Of a DNA stretch of 64,000 nt, positions 16,935 to 26,502 are shown one piece after another. The notes beneath the pieces are model-generated. The model ran no database searches and was not told the DNA's origin. It saw only the letters and a list, made by a program, of their open reading frames with translations. The DNA lies in NCBI GenBank assembly GCA_900768685.1, contig CAAGDX010000018.1, positions 1 to 64,000 of the forward strand, written 5' to 3'. Numbering within the stretch: the stretch's first letter is position 1; each line of letters opens with the position of its first letter. A program made the translations under genes and the position numbers. The stretch comes from Bacteroidales bacterium (GTDB taxonomy: Bacteria; Bacteroidota; Bacteroidia; Bacteroidales; Muribaculaceae).

Positions 16935-19589
16935 ATGAAACTGAAACACATAATTTTATCATCACTCATAGCATCATCACTCACTGCAAATGCGGAAATA
17001 AGCCTTGCGGGCATTTTCGGCAACGGAATGGTGCTGCAACAAAATTCACAAGTGACATTGCACGGCAATGCCGCTCCAAATTCTAAAATTTCTATTAAGC
17101 CGGAATGGGCTGCAAAGGTTCAAACAGCGGTTGCAGATGAAAACGGTTGCTGGTCTGCACAAGTGGCAACTCCCTCATTCGGCGGTCCTTACAGCATAAA
17201 TTTCAAGGGTGACGGAGTAAAAGAAAAATCAGGTCTCAAACTCAGCGATGTGCTGATTGGCGAGGTGTGGCTGTGCTCCGGTCAGAGCAATATGGAAATG
17301 CCCGTTAGAGGTTTCCGCGGACAGCCTGTAAACGGTTCTGCCGAACTGATTGCAGACGCCAAGGCCTCACGAAATCTCCGTCTTTACCGTCAGCCTAATG
17401 CTTGGAAAACCACTGTAGCAGACGATATTTACGATTCAAAGTGGACTGTGGCAGACGCTAAAAACGTGGCTGATTTCAGTGCGGTAGGCTATGTTTTTGC
17501 AGACAAATTGCAGTCGTCGCTTGATGTTCCCGTGGGTATTATCCAGTGTGCCTGGAGTATGTCCACAATAGAAGCATGGATGCCGAGAAGCACCTTTGAA
17601 TCACAATTCCCGGAAATTGCCATGCCGGACGTTGCAGGCACGGATTTCGGTTGGACTCAAGGCACGCCAACGCTGCTCTGGAACGCAATGGTGGCACCGT
17701 GGAAAGGTTTCCCTATTGCAGGCGTTTTATGGTACCAAGGCGAGGCAAACACACCGAATGCGGAGCGTTACAGCCGTCTTTTCCCGGCAATGGTGAAAGA
17801 CTGGAGAACTCTCTTTGCAAACGATAATCTCCCGTTCTATTACTGCCAACTCGCACCATGGCGTGATGCAGGATGTGAAAAAACTCTCTGGGCTGATTTT
17901 CGCAAAATGCAGACGGAACTCCTTGATGCTGTGCCAAATACGGAAATGGTAACTGTAGGTGACCTGGGTGACAGCATCTTCATTCATTTTCCTCAAAAAA
18001 TAGAAGTGGGCAAGCGTTTCGCTTATCTTGCACTTGAAAATCACTATGGCTACGAAGGTCTTGACAGCCGTGCTCCTATCGCAGTGAGCGTGACTGAAGA
18101 CGGCAACGACTATATTGTAGAATTTAAGCACGGAGCAAACGGTCTTACTCCTGAAAATCAAGTTCTTACAGGTTTTGAGATTGTTGACGAGCAAGGTAAT
18201 ATTCACCCTGCGGAAGCCACAATCCTGAATGGCGACTGCAAAGTGAAAATCACTAATCCGGGTGTGAAATATCCCGCAGAAGTGCGTTACGGCTATCACA
18301 ACTATTTCAAGGCTTCGCTTTTTAACAATATCGGTATTCCTGCTTCACCATTCCGTATGGAGGTGCCGAGAAAGCAGAAAACGGCACTTATGTGGATAGA
18401 TGCGGAGGCAAATTATCGTCGTTTCTGCAATGCTGATTCCATTGACTATTACATCAAGAAAATTCGCGATATAGGTTTCACACATGCTGTGGTTTGCATT
18501 CGTCCTATCACAGGTGAAGTGCTGTATAACAGTGATATAGCACCAAAACTCGAGGGTTTGGACTGTGATTACGACTATCTGCAGAAATTTATTGAAACAG
18601 GGCATAAATACGGCGTGAAAATCATTGCTTCCATGAACGTTTTCTGTGCCGGACATAACTATCACGACAAAGGTCTTGTATATGACGGACATGCAGACTG
18701 GGCAAGCATTGTTTATGACCCTAAACGCGGACTTATTCCTATCACGGAGCAGAAACACAAATACGGTGCTATGGTGAATCCGTTAAATCCTGAATATCAA
18801 GACTATATCATCAGCGTTATGCAGGAAATAGTTACCAAATATCCGGAACTTGACGGACTTATGACGGACCGTGTACGCTACGATGGTATTCAGGCGGATT
18901 TCTCTGAACTCAGCCGCAAAACTTTTGAGCAATACATTGGTAAAAAACTCAAAAAATTCCCGGAAGACATCCTCTCCTGGGACAATTCAAAGCGTCACCC
19001 GAAACCGGTGCCGGGCAAATACTTCAAGGAATGGATTGAATGGCGTGCAACAGTGATTACGGGCTTTATGGCTCGTGCTCGCGAGGCTGTGAAAGCCGTG
19101 AAAAATGACATTCCGTTCTGCACTTACACAGGTGCTTGGTATCCGTCTTACTATGAGGTGGGCGTGAACTTTGCAAGTCGTGATTTTGACCCTGCAGCAG
19201 AATTTGACTGGGCTACACCGGACTATAAGAAAACCGGCTATGCGGAACTCATAGATATCTATGCTACAGGTAATTACTACACGGACATCACCATTGATGA
19301 ATACCTCGGCAAGGGCGGCAGCGAAATCTGGAACGAAACAGACTCGCAGGCACAGTCCGGAACATGGTACTGTGTGGAAGGCTCCTGCCAAAATCTCCGC
19401 AGAATACTTGGAAATAATGAATTTCTTGGCGGAATACTCGTGGACCAGTTCTACGAATTTCCGGAAAAACTCTCGGAAACTATCCGTGAAAACCTTAAGG
19501 ACTCCGATGGACTTATGGTGTTTGATATAGTGCATATTATAACTAAAAACCTCTGGAACGAGGTTGAAAAAGGTATGAAAAATGAATAA
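16935..19589 (+). CDS. Sialate O-acetylesterase fused to a GHL10 domain
   Basis: 884 residues, signal peptide 1-20. Residues 21-480 are a SASA-family carbohydrate esterase: 'VLQQNSQVTLHG', the nucleophile block CSGQSNMEM with Ser118, and 'VLWYQGEANT'. Residues 483-884 are a GHL10 barrel ('LMWIDAEANYRRF', 'VVCIRPITGE', 'DGLMTDRVRYDGI', 'TYTGAWYPSYY') closely matching the lipoprotein at 14005. One periplasmic polypeptide would thus remove O-acetyl groups and cleave or bind the glycan backbone. The reading frame is continuous and the join at 480-483 is clean, so this looks like a true fusion. It overlaps the next gene by 8 bp. Confidence 0.85.
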   Translation: MKLKHIILSSLIASSLTANAEISLAGIFGNGMVLQQNSQVTLHGNAAPNSKISIKPEWAAKVQTAVADENGCWSAQVATPSFGGPYSINFKGDGVKEKSGLKLSDVLIGEVWLCSGQSNMEMPVRGFRGQPVNGSAELIADAKASRNLRLYRQPNAWKTTVADDIYDSKWTVADAKNVADFSAVGYVFADKLQSSLDVPVGIIQCAWSMSTIEAWMPRSTFESQFPEIAMPDVAGTDFGWTQGTPTLLWNAMVAPWKGFPIAGVLWYQGEANTPNAERYSRLFPAMVKDWRTLFANDNLPFYYCQLAPWRDAGCEKTLWADFRKMQTELLDAVPNTEMVTVGDLGDSIFIHFPQKIEVGKRFAYLALENHYGYEGLDSRAPIAVSVTEDGNDYIVEFKHGANGLTPENQVLTGFEIVDEQGNIHPAEATILNGDCKVKITNPGVKYPAEVRYGYHNYFKASLFNNIGIPASPFRMEVPRKQKTALMWIDAEANYRRFCNADSIDYYIKKIRDIGFTHAVVCIRPITGEVLYNSDIAPKLEGLDCDYDYLQKFIETGHKYGVKIIASMNVFCAGHNYHDKGLVYDGHADWASIVYDPKRGLIPITEQKHKYGAMVNPLNPEYQDYIISVMQEIVTKYPELDGLMTDRVRYDGIQADFSELSRKTFEQYIGKKLKKFPEDILSWDNSKRHPKPVPGKYFKEWIEWRATVITGFMARAREAVKAVKNDIPFCTYTGAWYPSYYEVGVNFASRDFDPAAEFDWATPDYKKTGYAELIDIYATGNYYTDITIDEYLGKGGSEIWNETDSQAQSGTWYCVEGSCQNLRRILGNNEFLGGILVDQFYEFPEKLSETIRENLKDSDGLMVFDIVHIITKNLWNEVEKGMKNE

Positions 19590-20997
19590 TCGTGCTCTTT
19601 CCATTGATGCTCTCCGCGGCTATGCCATAATCACTATGGTGCTCAGTGCCACGGTTGTGTATGGCGTGCTTCCGGGCTGGATGTACCACGCTCAAGTGCC
19701 GCCACCGGACCATTTCTTTAACCCGGATTTACCCGGACTTACGTGGGTAGATATGGTGTTCCCGAGTTTCCTTTTTGCACTCGGTGCCGCACTCCCGTTC
19801 TCCGTGGGTAAAAAATATGCAAAAGGGCAGAGTAAACTCAGTCTTGCCCTCAATGCTCTATGGCGAGGTGTGAAACTCACTTTCTTTGCTATTCTTATCC
19901 AACATTTTTACCCGTTTATGACTTCAAATCCTCAGGATATGAGCAGTTGGTTGCTTGCACTTTTCTGCTTTGCACTTCTTTTCCCCATGTATATGCGTCT
20001 GCCATGGGAAATGCCGGGGTGGGTGAGAACTGCAATCCAACTTGGTGCTATGGCTATCGGTGCTGCCGTGATGCTGAATATCAAGTACGCAAACGGATAC
20101 ACGTTTAATCTCCACACAAGTAATATTATTATCCTTATTCTTGCCAATGTGGCTATTTCCGCCACTTTGCTGTACATCTTCACTATCGGCAAACCATTTT
20201 GGAGAATAGGTATCCTCGGACTCCTTGCCGGACTTTTCTTCTCTGCAGATTTCGACAGCACTTGTTGGCAGCATGCCGTAATCACATGGACACCGCTTGA
20301 CTGGTTTTACAATCCTCTATATCTCAAGTATTTATTCCTTGTGATGCCGGGTTGCTATGCCGGTGAAATCCTTGCAGATTGGTATGCTCTCCGCAAGAAA
20401 GACCCTGCTGCCGCTGCACCGGACTGCAATGAGAAACTTGCTGCACCTGCAATGTTTGTTATTACCCTTGCCGTGGTGATTACAAATCTCTGCTTCCTTT
20501 ATACTCGCCACTTGGAACTTAACTTGCTCTGCACGGCTGTGTTGCTTGCCTGTGGAGGCATAATTCTCAGAAAAGGCGAGGGCTATGTGGCACTGTGGCG
20601 TAAACTCTTTATTTTTGGCGGTTTTATGCTCATTCTCGGTCTTTTCTTTGAAGGCTATGAAGGAGGCATAAAAAAAGACCCCGTGAATTTTACATATCTT
20701 TTCACCACTGCAGGACTCTCTTTTATGACACTTATATTCTTCAGTGTGATTTGTGACTACTATCAGTGTCACCGCACCACGTCATTCCTTGTCCTTTCCG
20801 GACAAAATCCTATGGTGGCTTATGTTGCCGTGGATTTGCTCATATTCCCGTTGCTCCAGATTACCGGGCTTGTGGATTTCTTGGGCATATTCCACACATC
20901 ACCGTTCATGGGCTTCATGCAGGGAGTGGTGCTGACATCGCTCGCTGTGGTGGTGACTGTGGTGTTCACAAAAATGAAGTGTATTTGGAGAACATAA
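19582..20997 (+). CDS. NagX-like DUF5009 membrane protein (putative amino-sugar transporter/acetyltransferase)
   Basis: 471 residues with about 10-12 membrane segments. It starts 'RALSIDALRGYAI', the mark of the COG4299/DUF5009 family that also contains heparan-alpha-glucosaminide N-acetyltransferase and the NagX proteins of bacterial GlcNAc operons. Family members are linked to transmembrane acetylation of amino sugars or to GlcNAc uptake; neither role is proven for this type. The 8-bp overlap with the esterase gene and 47-bp gap to the GH20 gene put it in a GlcNAc-processing unit. The tail is short and basic. Confidence 0.8.
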   Translation: MNNRALSIDALRGYAIITMVLSATVVYGVLPGWMYHAQVPPPDHFFNPDLPGLTWVDMVFPSFLFALGAALPFSVGKKYAKGQSKLSLALNALWRGVKLTFFAILIQHFYPFMTSNPQDMSSWLLALFCFALLFPMYMRLPWEMPGWVRTAIQLGAMAIGAAVMLNIKYANGYTFNLHTSNIIILILANVAISATLLYIFTIGKPFWRIGILGLLAGLFFSADFDSTCWQHAVITWTPLDWFYNPLYLKYLFLVMPGCYAGEILADWYALRKKDPAAAAPDCNEKLAAPAMFVITLAVVITNLCFLYTRHLELNLLCTAVLLACGGIILRKGEGYVALWRKLFIFGGFMLILGLFFEGYEGGIKKDPVNFTYLFTTAGLSFMTLIFFSVICDYYQCHRTTSFLVLSGQNPMVAYVAVDLLIFPLLQITGLVDFLGIFHTSPFMGFMQGVVLTSLAVVVTVVFTKMKCIWRT

Positions 20998-21044
20998 ATA
21001 TAATTGCTAATTTTAACTAAAAATATAAAACCTGATTTAAGACA

Positions 21045-23333
21045 ATGAAATCTTTTGCATTACTGTTTCTGGCTATAATGCCTTTTTGTGCAGCTGCTGT
21101 AACGGCTGACTATAACGTAATTCCATTGCCGAATACAATCAATCTCACTGCCGGTGCTCCATTCGTGCTTGGTGCAGATGTAACCGTTGCCGCAGATGAG
21201 GCTAATGCACATAATGCCGATATGCTCGCCGGCTACGTCAAGGAATCCACGGGTATTGAGATTGGCAAAGACGGCACAGGTAAGGTGATTAAACTCAAAT
21301 CATCTCTGCAAGATGCTAACGATGAAGCATACACTATTGCTGTTTGCGGCGATAGCATTGTGATAAACGGTGCTTCTGCTGCCGGTACTTTCCACGGAAT
21401 ACAAACTCTCCGCAAATCGCTCCCTGTAGGGCACTTTGAAAATGTGGAACTCCCCGCAGGTGATATTTACGACTTCCCTCGCTTCGGCTACCGCGGTGCT
21501 CACCTTGATGTCTGCCGTCATTTCTTTGATTTGGACGAGGTGAAAACGTTCATTGATATGCTTGCTCTTCACAACCTCAATACTTTCCACTGGCATCTTT
21601 CAGACGACCAAGGTTGGAGAATTGAAATAAAATCTTATCCTCTCCTTACGGAACTCGCTTCCGTACGCAAAGAGACTGTTATCGGTCGCTTACCGGGCAA
21701 GTGGGACGGCATACCTCACGGTGGTTTCTATACTCAGGAGGAAGCACGAGAAATTGTGGCGTATGCTGCTGAAAGATACATCAACGTTATCCCGGAAATA
21801 GATATGCCGGGTCACATGCAGGCTGCACTCCATGCTTATCCGGAACTCGGTTGCACAGGCGGTCCGTATGAGGTTTGGACGGAGTGGGGTGTAACACCGG
21901 AAGTGCTTTGCCCGGGTAATGACTCCACGCTCTCTTTCATCAAAAACGTCCTTACTGAAATTATGGATATTTTCCCGTCTAAATACATCAATATAGGTGG
22001 TGATGAATGTCCTAAGGACCACTGGAAAGAGTGTCCTAAATGTCAGGCTCGCATAAAGGCTGAAGGCATCACTGCAAAAGGTAAATTTTCCGCGGAAGAC
22101 CGTCTGCAAGGCTTCATCACTCGCTATGCTTACGGTGTGATAAATGAGCGTGGACGCATAATGCTCGGTTGGGACGAAATTCTGGAAAGCGATATACCTA
22201 CAGATGCCATCGTGATGTCTTGGCGTGGCAGTGCAGGTGCTGTGGAAGGTGCACAACGCGGAAATCGCGTGGTTCAGACACCAAACACTCACATGTATTT
22301 CGATTTCTATCAGTCTAAAGATGTGCAGTTTGAGCCGTTTGCTATTGGTGGTTACATCCCTGTTGAAAAAGTGTATAACTTCGAGCCTGTCCCGGCTGAA
22401 CTTACAGATGAGCAGAAAAAACTCGTGATTGGTTGCCAGAGTAACCTCTGGACGGAATACATCTTGGACTTCCCGCAAGTGCAATATATGGAACTTCCTC
22501 GTCTTGCCGCTCTCTGCGAAGTGCAGTGGACTGCTCCGGAAAAGAAAAACTATGAACTTTTCAAGGACAGAATCCCTGCAATGTTCTCCATTTACGAGAA
22601 TTTAGGCTATAACTACGCAAAACACCTGGGCGACATCACTGCCGTTTATACTCCCGTGCCTAAGAAAAAAGCACTCAAAGTGGGATTTACAACACTAAAG
22701 GGCAATGACATCTATTATACCCTTGACGGAACCGAACCTACGGAAAACTCTATCCGCTACGGCAAGGAATTTTATGTGAAAGATGACGTTATTATTAAGG
22801 CTGCCGCTTTCCGCAAAGGTGGCAAGAGCCGTACTCTCTGCGACACTATAACTGCAAATGCCGCTTCTTTCACTAAGATTAAGCTCAAAAACGCTCCTGC
22901 AGATAACTACACTTTTGCCGGTGCTCCTACGCTCGTTGACGGTATTTGCGGAAATGGCAATTATCGCACAGGCCGTTGGCTGGGCTTTATCAATACCGAT
23001 TGCGATGCTACTATCGACCTGGGCAAAAATCAGGCAGTGAACGAACTGTCATTTAATGTTTGCATTTTCCAGTGCGACGGTGTTGTTGATGCTTCCGCAG
23101 TTACGGTGAAAGGTTCCGTTAATGGCAAGGACTATGTCACTATCGCCACTCAGGACTTCGGTGAAATAGACCGCAGCAAGGAATTTGGCACGGTTACGCA
23201 TACTATTCCTCTTGACGGCAACAAGTATCGCTACATCAACGTGACCGTTTCACCTACAAAGACTCTCCCGGCATGGCACGGCTTTGCAGGCTCTCCGGCA
23301 TTCCTCTTTGTAGATGAAATCTCAGTTAAATAG
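21045..23333 (+). CDS. GH20 beta-N-acetylhexosaminidase
   Basis: 762 residues, signal peptide 1-18. An N-terminal GH20b domain (about 20-145) is followed by the catalytic barrel (about 148-500) with 'GAHLDVCRHFF', 'FHWHLSDDQGWRIEI' and the catalytic pair Asp320-Glu321 in 'IGGDECPK'. In this family the Asp positions the substrate acetamido group, which acts as nucleophile, and the Glu is the acid. Residues about 540-610 form a chitobiase-type C-terminal domain ('YYTLDGTEPT'), and about 620-762 an F5/8-type carbohydrate-binding domain. It releases terminal GlcNAc or GalNAc in the periplasm and best fixes the locus as an amino-sugar glycan system. Confidence 0.92.
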   Translation: MKSFALLFLAIMPFCAAAVTADYNVIPLPNTINLTAGAPFVLGADVTVAADEANAHNADMLAGYVKESTGIEIGKDGTGKVIKLKSSLQDANDEAYTIAVCGDSIVINGASAAGTFHGIQTLRKSLPVGHFENVELPAGDIYDFPRFGYRGAHLDVCRHFFDLDEVKTFIDMLALHNLNTFHWHLSDDQGWRIEIKSYPLLTELASVRKETVIGRLPGKWDGIPHGGFYTQEEAREIVAYAAERYINVIPEIDMPGHMQAALHAYPELGCTGGPYEVWTEWGVTPEVLCPGNDSTLSFIKNVLTEIMDIFPSKYINIGGDECPKDHWKECPKCQARIKAEGITAKGKFSAEDRLQGFITRYAYGVINERGRIMLGWDEILESDIPTDAIVMSWRGSAGAVEGAQRGNRVVQTPNTHMYFDFYQSKDVQFEPFAIGGYIPVEKVYNFEPVPAELTDEQKKLVIGCQSNLWTEYILDFPQVQYMELPRLAALCEVQWTAPEKKNYELFKDRIPAMFSIYENLGYNYAKHLGDITAVYTPVPKKKALKVGFTTLKGNDIYYTLDGTEPTENSIRYGKEFYVKDDVIIKAAAFRKGGKSRTLCDTITANAASFTKIKLKNAPADNYTFAGAPTLVDGICGNGNYRTGRWLGFINTDCDATIDLGKNQAVNELSFNVCIFQCDGVVDASAVTVKGSVNGKDYVTIATQDFGEIDRSKEFGTVTHTIPLDGNKYRYINVTVSPTKTLPAWHGFAGSPAFLFVDEISVK

Positions 23334-23382
23334 TTTGATTACAGTGAAAATTTGCAAAATTTAGCAATATAATCATCTCTGC

Positions 23383-24822
23383 ATGAAAAGATTACTTCCT
23401 CTCGTCCTCCTTCTCTCCTTTCTTGCTTCCGCACAGCAGCGACCACTGCCTGTGACGGGAAGTTGGATAAATCTCTTTTATCAGGACGTTCGCAATAAAT
23501 ACACGAATCCGGAGAATATGGACAATACTTCGCCGGAACTCTGGAAGGCAAAAGTGAGCCAAATGCACCGTATGGGCATAGAGTACATTGTCTTTATGGC
23601 AGTGGCTAACGACGGTCTTGCAGACTATCCTTCCAAAATTATGCCGCATGCTTATCCCCTTGGCAAGCAAAGTCCCGTTTGTGCCATTATGGAGCAGGCG
23701 GAGAAATGTGGCATGAAGGTGTTTTTGAGCATCGGTTGGGCTGAAAATCAAGACGATAACCTCAAACGTCCGGAAATACTTGCTCGCCAACTCGCTATAA
23801 TGGAGGAACTTGCGGAAATCTATGGCAATAACTCCGCTTTTTATGGCTGGTATCTCCCTGTGGAGGACTGTCTCGGTCCGGTTTTGCCGGAAACCTCCGT
23901 AAAAGCCGTTAACAGCCTTGTGCAAAGGGCTAAAAATCTCACTCCGGGCAAGAAAACAATGATTTCTCCATACGGATTTTTCTGCTCCGAGTTTGACAAT
24001 CCGCTTTTTGCACAGCGAATTTCGCAACTTGAGGTAGATATAATCGCATATCAAGACGAGGTGGGCTGTGTGCGTGAAAATTACCCTATGCCGAGGCTCC
24101 GTGAGAACTGGAAGAAAATCCGTGCTATCCACGATGCCGCAGGCATTGAACTTTGGGCAAACTGTGAACTTTTTACGTGGGAAAAAGGTACAAACAGCCG
24201 TAGTTCGGCACTTGTTCCTGCCGCTATGCCGCGAATAGCAAGTCAACTCCAGGCTGCTTCTGCTGCCGGAGTGAGCAGAATTATTTCTTTTATGACTTGT
24301 GGCATTTTTGATGACGGCAGTGATGATTTCACTCTCGGTCAACCTACACTTTCGCTCCGTGCATGGCGTGATTATGAGGATTGGAAAGCCGGAAAGGAAG
24401 AATATGTGCTACTGGAGCAAGCTTTTGCCGGAAAACTTGACAATAAAGGTTATGCGGAAGGTAATCCGCTGTTTGACAACGTTTTCGGCGGTGAAACTCC
24501 GGAAGATAAAGCTTGGACAAAAATTACGGAAAACTATAGCGAATACTACTTTAATGCTGCAAAAGCCGAAAAAATCTATGTTCGTTTTCTGAATTGCGAA
24601 AAACGTGGCATTAAAGTGCCTTACAAGGTGTCGCTTTCCAAAATGAACGCAGACGGCAGTGTTACTTTGCTGAAAGTCAAGGACTTTGACGTAAATCCCA
24701 ATGCTAAGCACGATACTTGGATAGAAGGTATGGTTTTTGACATTCCGGAAGGTGTAAGTAGCGTTGTTCTTGGTATTTATGCGGACTCTCCGGCTATGAC
24801 GGATGAAATTGTGCTTCTTTAG
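23383..24822 (+). CDS. DUF4434/DUF5109 secreted glycosidase-like protein
   Basis: 479 residues, signal peptide 1-18 ('FLASAQ' cleavage). Residues about 24-320 form a DUF4434 TIM barrel ('GSWINLFYQD', 'HRMGIEYIVFMAVAND', 'FYGWYLPVED', 'ELWANCELF'). Residues about 350-479 form a beta domain that fits DUF5109, the usual C-terminal partner. Conserved acidic residues in 'YLPVED' and 'NCELF' could be catalytic. Last gene of the locus, just before the bidirectional terminator. Activity unknown. Confidence 0.75.
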   Translation: MKRLLPLVLLLSFLASAQQRPLPVTGSWINLFYQDVRNKYTNPENMDNTSPELWKAKVSQMHRMGIEYIVFMAVANDGLADYPSKIMPHAYPLGKQSPVCAIMEQAEKCGMKVFLSIGWAENQDDNLKRPEILARQLAIMEELAEIYGNNSAFYGWYLPVEDCLGPVLPETSVKAVNSLVQRAKNLTPGKKTMISPYGFFCSEFDNPLFAQRISQLEVDIIAYQDEVGCVRENYPMPRLRENWKKIRAIHDAAGIELWANCELFTWEKGTNSRSSALVPAAMPRIASQLQAASAAGVSRIISFMTCGIFDDGSDDFTLGQPTLSLRAWRDYEDWKAGKEEYVLLEQAFAGKLDNKGYAEGNPLFDNVFGGETPEDKAWTKITENYSEYYFNAAKAEKIYVRFLNCEKRGIKVPYKVSLSKMNADGSVTLLKVKDFDVNPNAKHDTWIEGMVFDIPEGVSSVVLGIYADSPAMTDEIVLL

Positions 24823-24930
24823 CAGCAAGCAAAGCAAAAATAAGAATACTGCAAATTTCCAAGGTTCTTATAATCTCATAAATAGTGGATAATAGAACCC
24901 GGAAATCAAAATAAAGAATTCATAAAAGAA

Positions 24931-24967
24931 AAAAATCAGGGGTTGCCTCGGCTTCCCCTGATTTTTT
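24931..24967 (+). terminator. Bidirectional intrinsic terminator
   Basis: AAAAATCAGGGG (931-942) pairs with CCCCTGATTTTT (955-966). T-runs follow on both strands, so it ends the plus-strand glycan locus and can also stop transcripts of the minus-strand dehydrogenase gene. Confidence 0.9.
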
Positions 24968-24993
24968 GCGAATAAGCAATTATTTTTTTTTCT

Positions 24994-25056
24994 GCTAAAG
25001 TAGCTAAAATAGCTAAGGTAGCTAAAATGGCTAAGATAGCTAAGATAGCTATTCTC
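24994..25056. repeat. 9-bp-period tandem repeat (GCTAAAATA type, 7 units)
   Basis: Seven contiguous nine-base units (GCTAAAGTA, GCTAAAATA, GCTAAGGTA, GCTAAAATG, GCTAAGATA twice, GCTATTCTC) end 5 bp before the stop codon of the minus-strand dehydrogenase gene. Same family as 12801-12836. Confidence 0.85.
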
Positions 25057-25061
25057 CCATA

Positions 25062-26270
25062 TTATTGGATAGCATCAACTTCCAAGTCACAGTTTTTGAT
25101 TTCGTGCCATGGAAGACCTTGAATCATAAGTTGTTCCATAAATGGGTCCGGGTCAAATTCTTCCACATTGTGAACACCCGGTTTTACCCATTTGCCTGTG
25201 AGGAACATCATAGCACCTGTCATAGCAGGAACACCTGTGGTGTAACTTACAGCCTGCATACCTGTTTCGCGGTATGATGCTTCGTGGCTACAGTTGTTGT
25301 AGATGTAGTATGTGAGCGGTTTGCCTTCCTTGTCAAGACCGGAAATGCGGCAGCCGATAGAAGTTTCGCCGTGATAGTTTTCTCCGAGGTCTTGCGGGTT
25401 TGGAAGCACAGCCTTGAGGAACTGTAAAGGCACGATTTTCACGCCGTTATATTCCACTTCGTCGATGCGAGCCATACCGATGTTTTGGATAACACGGAGG
25501 TGTGTGAGGTATTCTTTACCGAAAGTCATCCAGAAACGTGCACGCTTGATAGTAGGGAAGTTTATCACGAGTGATTCAAGTTCTTCGTGATAGAGGAGGT
25601 ATGAGTCTCTCGGACCGATGTTCGGATAGTTCAGTTCTGCGTGTATTTCAAGCGGACCTGTAGTAATCCACTGTCCGTCTTTGTAGTAGCGACCGTTTTG
25701 AGTGATTTCGCGGATATTGATTTCCGGGTTGAAGTTTGTGGCGAAAGCTTTGCCGTGGTCACCTGCGTTGCAATCCACAATGTCCAGGTATTCCATTTGT
25801 GAGAAATGGTGTTTTGCAGCGTATGCAGTCATAACACCTGTCACGCCCGGGTCAAAACCGCAGCCGAGGATTGCTGTGAGACCTGCCTTTTCAAATCTTT
25901 CTCTGTAAGCCCACTGCCATGAATATTCAAAGTGAGCCACATCCTTAGGCTCGTAGTTTGCTGTGTCCAAGTAGTTTACGCCACATTCCAGACAAGCGTC
26001 CATAATGGTGAGATCCTGATAAGGCAGAGCCACGTTTATCACCAAGTCCGGTTTGTGCTTTTTGAAGAGTTCCACAAGTTGAGGAACGCTGTCTGCATCA
26101 ACACAGTCTGCACTTACGTTTGGTTTGCCGATAGCATCTACCACAGCCTGACATTTTTTCAAAGTGCGTGAGCAAATCACGATTTCGTTAAACACTTCGG
26201 GGTTTTGTGCACATTTGTGTGCCACTACGGTGCCAACACCGCCACAACCGATGATTATTACTTTTGACAT
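25062..26270 (-). CDS. Carboxynorspermidine dehydrogenase-like (saccharopine dehydrogenase family)
   Basis: 402 residues, cytoplasmic. Rossmann nucleotide-binding loop GCGGVG at 8-13. The rest follows the saccharopine dehydrogenase/carboxynorspermidine dehydrogenase pattern ('VINVALPYQDLTIMDACLE', 'GVNYLDTANYE', 'AILGCGFDPGVTGV', 'TTGVPAMTGA'). The length fits carboxy(nor)spermidine dehydrogenases, which join aspartate semialdehyde and a diamine reductively in the alternative spermidine route of Bacteroidota. Lysine-pathway saccharopine dehydrogenase is the less likely alternative. No partner decarboxylase is in the window. It stands alone on the minus strand behind an unusual leader (see 26503-26567). 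Confidence 0.8.
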   Translation of the reverse strand: MSKVIIIGCGGVGTVVAHKCAQNPEVFNEIVICSRTLKKCQAVVDAIGKPNVSADCVDADSVPQLVELFKKHKPDLVINVALPYQDLTIMDACLECGVNYLDTANYEPKDVAHFEYSWQWAYRERFEKAGLTAILGCGFDPGVTGVMTAYAAKHHFSQMEYLDIVDCNAGDHGKAFATNFNPEINIREITQNGRYYKDGQWITTGPLEIHAELNYPNIGPRDSYLLYHEELESLVINFPTIKRARFWMTFGKEYLTHLRVIQNIGMARIDEVEYNGVKIVPLQFLKAVLPNPQDLGENYHGETSIGCRISGLDKEGKPLTYYIYNNCSHEASYRETGMQAVSYTTGVPAMTGAMMFLTGKWVKPGVHNVEEFDPDPFMEQLMIQGLPWHEIKNCDLEVDAIQ

Positions 26271-26502
26271 TTTATTGCAGTTATTATTTTTATGTTTATT
26301 ATTTGTCTTTTATTTCTATGGCAAATTTGCCGTGGTATAGCATAATTACAGGGAAAATTTGCGGTAGTGTTGCAAATAATCCCGGGAAATATGCAGTAAA
26401 GGTAGGCATATTTTGCATTTTTAGCAAAAAAATAAGAGGAAAAACAAAAAAAATAGTTTTGTTTCCTCTGTCGGGTCTTTTTCTAACTCTCAAATAAGGT
26501 AA

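Noticed and set aside
23392..24342. Minus-strand open frame of 316 codons
   Set aside because: Opposite the DUF4434/DUF5109 gene; no start context, no domain.
369..24822. Standard sialic-acid (nan) locus
   Set aside because: AGE, permease, SASA and GH20 fit, but no sialidase, neuraminate lyase or recognisable NanO/NanU identity can be supported from the sequence.
26320..26331. Perfect 12-bp palindrome GGCAAATTTGCC upstream of the dehydrogenase gene
   Set aside because: Could be an operator, but a 12-bp AT-centred palindrome is not rare at this scale and no second copy or overlap with a promoter was found.
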